This document shows, piece by piece, positions 53,938-64,000 of a stretch of DNA of 64,000 nucleotides (positions are counted from its first letter, which is position 1; every line of letters starts with the position of its first letter). This stretch comes from Crotalaria pallida (Eukaryota; Streptophyta; Magnoliopsida; Fabales; Fabaceae): NCBI GenBank assembly GCA_037953625.1, contig CM075649.1:62418660-62482659 (forward strand), in the 5' to 3' direction. The notes under the pieces are model-generated. The model was not told the DNA's origin, did no database searches, and was given only the letters and a program-made list of their open reading frames with translations. The position numbers and the translations under genes were made by a program.

Positions 53938-56900
53938 AGTTTCTTCCTTCCGACCTGAGGGAAAGTGGTTCCGATCTCGCTGCGAACACTCTCATCTCGA
54001 GCTGCTCCTCTAAAGGTGAGACCCTCTTAAGGGAAATTGTAAATTCTTAATGATATTCGTGTAAGTTTAAGTTTGCAATGGGAAATAACAACAAGTGTTA
54101 AACTAAGAAATTTTTTTTTTTTGAAAGCAAAAAGAGTATCGAATTCTTTGGAAACTAAGCAGGATCCTTTAGTGATTCAAAGAATTGGATATTATGAGTA
54201 TTCACCCAATTGCAAACAGGAAACTTAAAGGGTGCAAATTGATTTTTGCTTAAGGATGAAAAATTTAAGTTTCTTACAAAGGAAATCTTGCTAATCAAAA
54301 ATGAAGTACATAAACTTTAACTGGATGGCGAGGGCTATTACCACTGATGGAATGTAGTGTCGGAATTGGCCAATCCGATGTTGCATTTATCGGGAGGTGA
54401 CGTCGTCGAAATCTAGGAGTTTGTGCATTATCGTGAATTAGTAACTGATTTTCTATGTATAAAACTTTTGTGTTAGTTCTTTTATGTTGGTTGCTTTGCT
54501 ATGTGCATTTGTGGGTGGTTTCAATGTATGTTTGTTGAGCAACTTGGTGTCAAAGTAATTGAACAGGGATTAGATATGGAATCGCATGGAATAAATAAAT
54601 TATTATCTTGAATACTAATCCAATCGAGTGACTAAGTTCATGTCGATTAGACTAGTATCAAAGAGAACCAAAAACAATGTTTAAATTAAATTAATGGTCG
54701 AATTCCATAGCTAATCTCAATTCGATTAACTATGATACCAACCGGGGAAAACAAGAAACGAGTACTGATCGATTGGATTCGAACCGCTGAACTATATCAC
54801 TTTGAATTGCAATCATAAAAGTAACTTTTTGTCCAAGCTGGGGAAACGGTTCGAATTTCATCAAAAGGTTCTCGAAAAATGTTTTCACGTGGAATAATTT
54901 AGCCTTAAAGTAGTCGGAATCAAAGTAGAAGTGGAATCATGAAAATTAAAAATAATTTATTGACTTGATACTAATATAACCGAGTGATTTGGTTCACATC
55001 GACTAGATTAGGATCCATGAAAAACAACAAAGACATTTGTATTAAATTTGTAGTTGATTCCACGGCTAATTTAATTCTGATGATTTTAATACTAAACGAA
55101 GGATAATTATGGAGTTCCTATTGATTGGATTTGAATCCGAGTATAACTATAAGATTTTATAAATGGAAAGATGTTTCTTTAATCGAGAAAAAGGGTTGGA
55201 ATTCAATCTAAAGGTTCTCGCATCACTTCAGTTTACATTGGTGTTAGTAGTTTTGCACATATTAAGTCTATGCTTATGTGGGGATGAGTTTAAACTTTTG
55301 AAAATGTTTTCAAACAATTTTTAAACTAAGAGCTTTTCAATTTCCACCCCCATGCTTGAAAGTTTCAAACTATTTTCCACTAAGCATTGACTAAGAGTGT
55401 TGTTTTTGGAAATTGTATTCAGGCTGAAACTGATTACGTTTGTGTATGTTTGATTGATATACGTGTTTGATATTTTTATACGAGAAATGAATTTTTGCTT
55501 GATGTTTGTGAAAGGATGTTAGGATGAATGTTTGTTTGATAACGTGAGTGTTTAAAATGAATTTAAAAAGGGTGCACCAAAACCACAATCATTCCAAATA
55601 GATCGTGAGGTCGCACGTCAAATTTTTAAGAAATAGTAAGAAAAACAAGGATTCTTAAGTAATCGAGGAGTGAATTAAATGAATTGTTTTTAACCATGTC
55701 ACACTTCGATTAAATAGGAACCCTTCTTAAGCGACTCAAATCAATTCGGAATGAAAACTCAATTTTCAAACTTGAAGTCAAGGGGGATATAGTTGTTTCA
55801 ACTTTTGAAGACATACTAAACTAAATTTTTCCAAGTCCAAGGCATATTCCCTTTTTCTTTAGGTTTACCAATCTTGAGTAGTCTTTCACTCCTTCATCTA
55901 GGTTCTTATGAAATCAGATGGAGGTAGCTCTTCATGGTGAAGTGCACGATTAAAAGTTTTATTGAATTTTCAAATGAAACTAATTGTTCTTCAACAAGAG
56001 AGGAACTGAATTTCCAAAGAATTTTGATTTTGTAAATCTAAAATTGTTTTTCTAAATGTTTTACTAGTATGGGATCTTCTTTTAAATTTTTAAATCCCCA
56101 TACTTAATGATCGTTCAAACCAAGGATTTTTAAAGATGTATGTGTTCGTGGTTAGATGACCGTTGGGAAATCAGGGTTTTTATATAAAGTGGAAAACTAA
56201 GTTTTGGGGTTTAGGGTATTTGTTTGACTTGGAAAATTTTGGCCTAAATACCCTAAGGTTGAATCATTGTTCATGTAACATTTCAAGCCAATGGGAGCAA
56301 GTTGACGTTTTAACTGAAATGAATTTAACGTGCTCTGATTGGTTTGACAATCTTACACGACCTTGGGCTAAGTTTAGGTGTTGTCCCTTTAAATTTTTAG
56401 GCCAATTGGAGTTTGTCTACCATTTTTAAGTAAATTTGACGTAGGTTCACCCCCGACCATTACTTGACAAAGTGGTCGCAGGGTCAAAAATGAACCTAAT
56501 GAACTCTAATTGACTTGAAAATTTACCATGGTGTTCTTTTATGTATAGGGACACTAATTTCAAGTTTTCCTAACGCTAGAGAATTGAATTGATGAAACGT
56601 ATTTTTGGTTACAAATTATATAAGTCCTATTCCCCGAACCCCTTTTGAACCGATTTTCAAATATGTGATGATTGTGATGAATGCGTGTGTAGAGGTAAGT
56701 TTTAGTCCTAAGTTAGACAAGGATTAGCTTAGGAAGAAGTAGGGTTGAGTCATGTTTATGTTTGAAGTGTGTGATTGTTGTTGTGAATGTTTGAACCTTG
56801 TATGAGGAATATATGCTTTATGTTTGTTTTAAATGATGGATGTGGTTGATTAGGGCCTAGGTATAGGACATAAGTGGTAGGTTTTGGAGCTAGATTTTAA

Positions 56901-57235
56901 TCAACCCAAGTGGGTGTTAGTGCTTAGAGTGTAGTAGCACCCTTTCGAACCCTATGGGAGTCTTTCTAGTGAGACTCTTGAAAAGTTAGCCGCAGGAAGA
57001 GTGAACCTTAGAAAACCTGTTAGAGTCTTCGCATCGAGACTAACCAAATCAAACCATAAATTCGTACTCTTCAATGAGTGCAAGAGCTTAGTGGCGTACT
57101 AATGCGGAATGGTATGCCGATTTCCAAGTGGGGGAGTAAAACCAAAGGAAGTGGGTATCGTAGTTAAGAAACCCTTGTCCGGGATGGTTCTCCATTTAAG
57201 GATTTGGAACGGAATTTCGGGGACGAAATTCCAAT
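53938..57235 (+). other. LARD-D interior, non-coding
   Basis: About 3.3 kb with no gag, protease, RT or integrase motif and only one frame over 80 codons (56163-56429, no domain). Two diverged copies of a block of about 300 bases start at 54578 and 54932. The last 60 bases match the Gypsy-C trailer (GGATGGTTCTCCATTTAAGG). Confidence 0.8.
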
Positions 57236-57249
57236 AAGTGGGGGAGAAT
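57236..57249 (+). other. LARD-D polypurine tract
   Basis: AGTGGGGGAGAAT directly before the 3' LTR start TGTAACATCCC. Confidence 0.88.
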
Positions 57250-60200
57250 TGTAACATCCCGTTATTTCTAATACCTCTAGTAAAATAATTAAATTATTTA
57301 ATATGATATTTTCAATATTTGAGTCTGGGAATAAAATTCTGATTTCATCATTATATTTGAAATACGTTTCCTAATCAAAATAAGTATAAATTTGTTATCA
57401 TACGTTTTCCAAAAATAAAGTAGTACTTTTATTTAGTTTAATTAACATTTTGACAGGGAGCTCAAGTGACAAGCCTTAGAGGCATTTTTATAAATAGTTT
57501 CTTCAGAAAAATATGTTTAACTTAATATTATGAGCGTCCCTGTAAATTTTCATAGTGTTCGAAGACTGTTTTATTTTTAGCCTCCGGACTGCTTTAATAT
57601 ATTACCGGTTTAAGTTATTTATAATAATCTTCTACTTCAAAATTTTAAATATTATATATTATCAAGTTTAACATCAATATTTATAAAATATATTTACTTT
57701 TGAATTTCGATAATTTTTCTAACCCAATAACTATCCGGAGGGACCGGTAACTTTATTATTTTTCAATCAGTTTTGAGTAATTCAAAATACAATATTATTT
57801 TACCTAAATGTATTTTATTATTTGGATCGTCAAACTTTTAGTTATAATCCAAAATACCTACACACATTAACCCACAAATGAGAACATATTATTAAAATAT
57901 ATATATAATTATTCCTACTCTACCCAAGTGACTAGTACTACCCACCCCATCAGATACCCCGTAAAACCAAACCAAAATTAGAAAGAAATAAAAGAAAGAA
58001 CCCACCCAACCCAGCATGGAACAGAAGCAAAGAAAGAAATTGAATTAGATAGAGTTCATAGAGAATAGGCGAGAGAGCAGAGGAAGGGCGACAGAGATGG
58101 GGAAAACTTTAGGTTTTCTCAACTTCCCGGTCCAATAATTCAAGATCCAACCGTTCAATCTCAAATCTTTCTTAGATATATAACCTCCTCAACTCCCTCT
58201 ATCCATCTACCTAATTTATTTGACGATCCGTCAACATTTTTATTATCCCTATATTTTGAAATAAAAAGATGTTTTAGGGAAAAGTGATATATTTTTATTG
58301 TATAATGATATATATTTATTATTTTGTCAGAAATGAATTTATTTGATATATATATATTAATGTTATAATTAGTTTTAACATATGTCTCTATTTAGATCCA
58401 ACCCATTGTTATTGACCTTGACCCTGGAGCAAGTCGCGGATGTAAACGTGGTTCTGTCGTTATTGCTAGGGATAGTTAGGGTCCATAATAGAATTTGAGC
58501 TTAATAGTTAAGTTGAGTTGTGGGTGATGGGTTAAGAGGTGATTAGGATTAATGAAGGGTAATGGTTATATATATTGGTTAATGTTGTTATTTTGGAAAC
58601 TGTTAATGTGTAACTATTTTGTATATTAATTAAGTAAGAAGTGAAGAATCCTAGGGAGATGATTTATTTTAAAGCACCCTGAGACATACCTGAGTATGTC
58701 GACTGATTTATGTTGATTTTAAGTGTGTTGTTAATTTGTTTTGTTTACTAAGTGCTATATGTGGGTTATTTTGAGTTAATGCTGGATAGTGGGAGATGTT
58801 AATGAGTAATTATAATAGGGAGGATAATGGGAATAGGATAAAGGAAAATGGTTGGAGATGCTAATTGTGGAATGTGACCCCTAAATGTGAAATTTTGGAA
58901 ATGTTTGTGATGATGTGTGATAAGTGTTATTTATGGATATACGTGTGGTTATTTGGAAATGGTAAACCTTATATATTGACTGAAATTGGAATGGTGATAA
59001 TTAGGAATGTGGAATTGTAGTTATTTGGTTTTATATGTAATGATGCTTGTGCTTGAAATGACTAGGTGAAGATAAACGGAATTGGTCGACAAATTAATGA
59101 CATATAATATGGATAAATATGGTGATGTATATAGGCCCTCGATTTGGGGGAGATATACATCGTAGTTGGTGATGTATTGTAGGCCTTCGATTTGGTGGAG
59201 ACAATACATCGTAAATTGGGGTTGTATTGTAGGCCTTCAATTTGGGGGAGACAATACAACGTAACTGGGGCGATGTATGTAGGCCTTCGATTTGGTGGAG
59301 ACATACATCGTCGATGGTGTATGTATGTAGGCCTTCGATTTGGTGGAGACATACATACACCATAAGTAAAAGGAAAAAGGAAATAAAAATGGATAAAATA
59401 AGGTAAACGGTAATGGAAGAGCGATGTATGTAGGCCTTCGATTTGGTGGAGACATACATCGTAGATGGTGTATGTATGTAGGCCTTCGATTTGGTGGAGA
59501 CATACATACACCGTAAATAAAAGGAAAAGGAAATAAAAATGGATAAAATAAGGTAAACGGTAATGGAAGAGCGATGTATGTAGGCCTTCGATTTGGTGGA
59601 GACATACATCGTAGATGGTGTATGTATGTAGGCCTTCGATTTGGTGGAGACATACATACACCGTAAATAAAAGGAAAAGGAAATAAAAATGGATAAAATA
59701 ATATAAATGGTAAGGAAAGAGCGATCTATGTAGGCCTTCGATTTGGTGGAGACATACATCATAGATGGTGTATGTATGTAGGCCTTCGATTTGGTGGAGA
59801 CATACGTACACCATAAATGGTCAAGGTAATGTAATGGAAATGGAAAAGGAATTAAAGGAAAAAGAAATAAATAAATGGTCAAGGTAATGTAATGGAAATG
59901 GAAAAGGAATTAAAGGAAAAAGAAATAAATAAATGGTCAAGGTAATGTAATGGAAATGGAAAGGATTAAGGAAAGGAATATGGATAATGGAAAATGGATA
60001 AAAAGGGAATGTATAAGTAAATGGGAATGGAATGAATTGGTTGATCCCTGACTTGATTTGATTGTTATTCTTGAGTTTATATTATGAGCTTTATATTATC
60101 CTCTCAATGTGTTGTGAAAAGGTTTCACCCTTATGTGGTTAACATTTTAGGTGATTGCTAAGGAGCTTGTGGATCAGAGTGCGCAGCGAGAGACCGGGAA

Positions 60201-60348
60201 AGAAGGAAACTTTATTTTTGGGTGCTACTATATTGTAAATGGATGCCCAAAGTTATTGTAAACTTGATTTGTGAAAAGGAATTTTTAAGTACAACATTTT
60301 GATTATAGATTTTACTTATTATTTTATAAATAAAATAAGGGTGTTACA
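57250..60348 (+). mobile_element. LARD-D 3' LTR
   Basis: 3099 bases, uninterrupted. It shows the empty target site of Copia-T near 58308 (AATGATATATATTT) and lacks about 43 bases, including the donor, near 58468. Ends GGGTGTTACA before ATGCA. Confidence 0.95.
59125..59815 (+). repeat. Hairpin minisatellite of LARD-D, 3' LTR (11 units)
   Basis: Same units as in the 5' LTR but 11 instead of 14 by my count. The unit near 59222 has the complete pair GTTGTATTGT and ACAATACAAC, where the 5' LTR copy lost five bases of the right arm. Confidence 0.93.
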
Positions 60349-60353
60349 ATGCA

Positions 60354-63300
60354 TGTTGATATGGATGAGTGATGTGGTATGATGTTTGATGTCTTGATTT
60401 GATTCTGTGATTTTTGATGTGTTGAAAAGTGAACAAGACCTTGCATTCTTCCATGTTAGTATTCGGCCATCGGGAGAAGGAATAGAAATTATATTTGATC
60501 ATTGTTTAATTTGCATATATGATGAGATTAAATTAATCTAAAGGCTTGGAATGTACATGCATGAATCATTAAGAAAAATATAAATAAAACTTTGAAGTGC
60601 TTTGTGATTCAACTTGTTGTTTGATTTAAGTTAAGAAAGTAAATTTAGATTGTTAAATTTTATTTTTAATGCTCTCGGTTTCTAGTCCTAAAAAGAAAGA
60701 AAATGATTTCATTGCCTTGTGCTTTTATGTGTGTGCATAAATCTTTGTAAAATTCACCTATATGATTCGGCCTAGGTGTGCTATTGTAGTTAGAAAAATG
60801 TGTCTATATGAAATGATCTTTGTGAATGACTATATTTTCATGTGCATGATTCTATTGGAATGATATGTTGTTTGTTTTTATTTTTTTTTTCTGTTTTTAA
60901 AGAATAAAAATAAATAAATTGATTTAATAAATGATTTCTAATTTGAGTAATACTATGTGATGTTGTGAATGTTTTAAAAAGTGATGTGTTGTTTTTTTAT
61001 TGAGTGTGTCTTAACTATATTTGAATTTCCAAAGAATTGAAAAATGTTTTATTGATTTAAGAAACTTAAATTGACCTGAAATTTTTAGAATGGCATTCTC
61101 TGATCAGTGTTTAATAATGTTGTAAAGTTTTGAATTTAAATGAATTAATTTGATATGGCTTTGGAATTTTATTTTCTTAAGTTCTGAATTTTGTTTAATA
61201 ACTAAGAATACTGATTTTTATAACATGAACATTTTAAAGTGAATTTACCATAAGAGGAATGGATCCTATTTACCGTAAGAGGAATGAATTTTCTTAAAGT
61301 GAACATTTTAAAGTATTTCAAAGTTTTCTTGAAAACATTTTTGTTTTTGATTTGGATTTGAAAACTTTTTGAATATGGACAATGTGTTTTCAAAAAAAAG
61401 GGAATGATTTCAAAGTATTTTCAAAACAAGTAATGAATTCGTTAAAAACGTTACTAACGCACGGGAAAAAATGCTATAGTTCGAACGACAGACGCAACGA
61501 AAATGAAGTGGAATAAGCGATCGACAAATCTTGGAAAGCTTGCAGAGGCCTACGTCATTTGAGGTGTGAGTGGGGCTTCCCTTAAGACGTCGTGGTACTT
61601 AGGTAACTTATTAAGATGTCCAATCATCTCAAAGGTTGGACTCCAATCTCATTTAGCGTAGTGGTGTATGTGATAGCACTTGTTTGATTGCTTTGGCTAT
61701 CCACCCGAATGGCTGAGATTGGTTTGTTAAGTATATTGTTATGTTTACTGATTGATTATGCTTGAACTATTTATTTATTCTACTTTGCAAATGATCCATT
61801 GATTGGTTAAGTAATTATGATATTGTTTGAGAAACATCGATACGCTTAATAATGTAATGATAAGAATAAATTTGTGAAAGTAAGGAAATGTGATTGAGAG
61901 TATGATAAGTAATAACAAGGGTAAAGTAAGTAAGAATATCAAGAGAGAAAGTTGAGATTGGGAAAAGAGAACGTTGTTCTGGAAGTGAGATGTGATTTTA
62001 GTGTAACTTGATTCCTCTGTTTTTGTTTTGAATGAGACTAGTGTTGAGTTGAGCTTGCTCCTCCATTAGCGCTCATCAAAAATGTGATTTTGAAAAAGGT
62101 TTTTGAAAAGAGATTTTTGAAAAGATTTTTGTTAAAAGATTTATTTTTGGAAAAAAGTTTTTGTGAACCAGTCTTTCGGAAAGATTATTATGAAAAGAAA
62201 TATTTTTGAGAAACTCTTTTTGAAATGACATTCTTAAGAAAGTATTTTTGAAGCAGTATTTTGAGAAAGTTTTATGAAATGACCCCTTTGAGAAAAAGTT
62301 TGTGAAAACAAATTTTTGTGAAAATTTTTGGAAACAGTACTTTGAGAAAGTTTTGTGAAAGGATATTTTTAAGAAAATTTATGAAATGATATTTTGGAAA
62401 TGTTTTGTGAAGTGAAAGTTTTGTGAAATTATATTTTCAAAAAAATTTTTCGAAAAGATTTCTTTTGAGAAAGATGAGGAACTGAGTTTTGGTGAAAGTT
62501 GATGAAATGAGATGTTGAGATGTTGTGAGATGAATTGGGGAACGTATTGCGATTAGTGGTCAGGCTTCGTTGAAGGGATGTACCAAGGACGGGCCGACTA
62601 GTAGGATTAAGCCATTAAATAAAACTTAAAAACCTTCAAAACTTTAAAAGACTATTAAAAGACATGAATAACGTGGTGAGGTCAGAGTGTGTGTCGATGT
62701 AGTGGAGAGGAAGGAACCATAAGTATCTGCGGATACTTAGGAGGAGATTGCATTAGGGGAGGACGATGATGGTGAAACGATAACAAGTCTAGAGTACCTT
62801 TCTAAGCAGAACGGACTCCATAGGGGGCATACGAACGTGGTAGGGACTGGGTCCAATGCCGTGGTAAGTTCTGCACTCGAGACTAGAATTGTACTGTCGC
62901 CCCCTAGATTGCAAATCTAGAACAGTGAGAGGGACTGGAGTAGGGCATTTGTGATTGCCATTGTGAGTTGAGACAGTGAGCCTTGATTATATATATGAAT
63001 TGAATTGATTTGAGGTTGGGTCCTCCTGGTCTGGGACCATTTGATTGTTGAGACAGCTGTCGTGCCCGCACGGTAAAGGTCCTGTACTCCTGTTTGCTAC
63101 TGACTAGGTTTGGATGGATGACCGAGGAGATGTAGACGTGTGAGCCGTTTGCCTCAATGATGTTTGTTCCCCTAATCATTGAGTGAACTGAGATGATAAG
63201 ACTTAATAAACTTAAAGATTAAAAAGAAAAGTACAGTAATGGTATTGAATATTGAGTGAGATTTGAGAAGTAAGAATAATATGGTGTTTAATTGATGAAG

Positions 63301-64000
63301 ATGATTATGTTTGTGATATGATCTGTTTGTTGTTTACTGTTTTATCTTAATAATTGCCTATCGTAAATCCACATAGTCGACATTACAGGTTTTGGGTAGC
63401 TCATTCTCTCGTACTTCTGCTTTGTATTGGAAAATTTCTGTACGGTCTTTAGATGGAGAACATAGCGAAGTTTCAGCTCATTCGGGAGATAGGAGCATCT
63501 CCTTTAAAGGGAGACAATATAACTATGACTGCCGTGTTATAGTTTATATTGAGATGAAACGGAATAGAAAGGAAATCATGGAGAGACTGCTAGCTTGTTA
63601 TGAGGAGGAGAAGAAAGCACGAGAAGCTGCCATGGAAAGTATTTCTAAGGAGGCTGCGGAGGATGATGCTGCTTGCGACCAGAGTGTTTGATCTACCAAA
63701 ATTCAGAGTCCGGTGGCGAGTCTTAGTTTAGATGACTAGAGGTTAGGTAATTCCCCTTCAGAGTTTTGTAATCCATTGCATAGTGCTTAGAATCCTAGCT
63801 CTATCATGCCGTAACCCCAACTAAGTTCATTTTCAGTATCTATGTTTTGAAATTAAGTTGAATGGGCTGTTAATTTGAAAAGAAGTTTTTGAAAAACAAG
63901 TTTCAAGGTGCGGTGTCTTGTGACATCTTGGTTTGGAACTTGAAAGATTTATGCAACATGAGAACATGAGTTTTAAATTGTAATCCTGTTTTGAAAACCC
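60354..64000 (+). mobile_element. LARD-F 3' LTR, second part, cut by window end
   Basis: It continues 31722-35390 of the left LTR after LARD-D. ATGCA at 60349-60353 is the second LARD-D target copy. Small indels relative to the left LTR, including a local rearrangement near 61270-61310. The end GGTGTTACA should lie about 80 bases past the window. Confidence 0.93.
63453..63691 (+). pseudogene. Small ORF inside LARD-F 3' LTR, frameshifted
   Basis: Counterpart of 34823-35062. ATG follows the same TTTAG. One G is missing at about 63531 (GACTGCCG versus GACTGGCCG), so the start and the charged C-terminal half are in different frames. At the codon that is TGA in the left LTR this copy keeps CGA. 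A 99-codon frame beginning at 63392 exists only because of this shift. Confidence 0.5.

Larger units (their letters stand above)
39384..60348 (+). mobile_element. LARD-D: Tekay-like LARD, with Copia-T nested in its 5' LTR
   Basis: It begins TGTAACATCCCG and ends GGGTGTTACA, flanked by ATGCA at 39379-39383 and 60349-60353. LARD-F sequence rejoins exactly across it (compare 31705-31730). 5' LTR 39384-53921 (interrupted), interior 53922-57249, 3' LTR 57250-60348. The interior lacks gag and pol. The 3' trailer and purine tract match Gypsy-C, so both belong to one lineage. Confidence 0.95.
29500..64000 (+). mobile_element. LARD-F: non-coding element with 6-kb LTRs, runs past the window
   Basis: Left LTR 29500-35472, interior 35473-37158, right LTR from 37159 to 39383, resuming at 60354 after LARD-D and continuing past 64000. 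By comparison with the left LTR only about 80 bases are missing. The interior is 1.7 kb without gag or pol motifs. CTAAG at 29495-29499 is the presumed left target site, and its partner is outside the window. Confidence 0.92.

Noticed and set aside
63392..63691. 99-codon frame in the right LARD-F LTR as the real start
   Set aside because: It is open only because of a single-base loss relative to the left LTR. The first part is read in another frame than the ATG after TTTAG.

Overview
The window is repetitive DNA of a land plant, and I see no ordinary host gene in it. Essentially every base can be assigned to LTR retrotransposons inserted into one another. The evidence is plant-type copia gag-pol with the DSGCSRHMTG protease and YVDD reverse transcriptase motifs, Tekay-like gypsy LTRs beginning TGTAAYRYCC and ending GGGTGTTACA, primer-binding sites of the TGGTATCAGAGC class, and purine tracts beside LTRs. 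A dicot is likely. A legume is my guess, from the SIRE-like copia elements and the many TAATCGATTA words, but the window does not prove it.

Layout. 1-820 is the end of a minus-strand LTR (element A) that cuts off the left LTR of Copia-1. Copia-1 (821-19759, minus) is a decayed SIRE-like element with gag, protease, integrase, RT, RNase H and an extra ORF in the envelope position. Its integrase is split by a solo LTR (B, 7240-15614, TSD CAAGC). B is itself split by a young non-coding element (LARD-B1, 9258-14697, TSD GGAGT). Copia-1 sits in the left LTR of Gypsy-C (19760-25017, minus), which keeps an intact gag and no pol. 25018-25637 is unassigned LTR-like DNA. 25638-27937 is a Tat-like element with a frameshifted gag. 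It is cut by LTR fragment H (27938-28744), then by LTR fragment G (28745-29499), then by LARD-F (29500 to past the window end), whose LTRs are 6 kb long. The right LTR of F is split by LARD-D (39384-60348, TSD ATGCA). The left LTR of D is split by Copia-T (40446-51616, TSD GATAT), a gag-only copia with three LTRs and two internal regions.

How the parts work together. Only Copia-1 carries recognisable pol, and it is broken. The others are gag-only (Gypsy-C, Copia-T) or carry no gag or pol (B1, D, F). All would need proteins supplied from elsewhere to move.

Most notable signals. (1) Unrelated gypsy LTR families B, C and D carry minisatellites whose units are short hairpins. The stems change between units but stay complementary, which is covariation around a constant loop in D. 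(2) In all three families this array lies between a strong splice-donor-like and an acceptor-like site, so the LTR looks as if it contains an intron. (3) Palindromes with a TCGA core (ACTCGAGT, AATCGATT and hybrids) are clustered in copia and gypsy LTRs, often upstream of TATA-like boxes. (4) LARD-F LTRs carry a small ORF starting exactly after an acceptor-like AG, broken differently in the two LTRs. (5) Copia-T is a three-LTR tandem. All coordinates were read by eye, with no alignment or database search.
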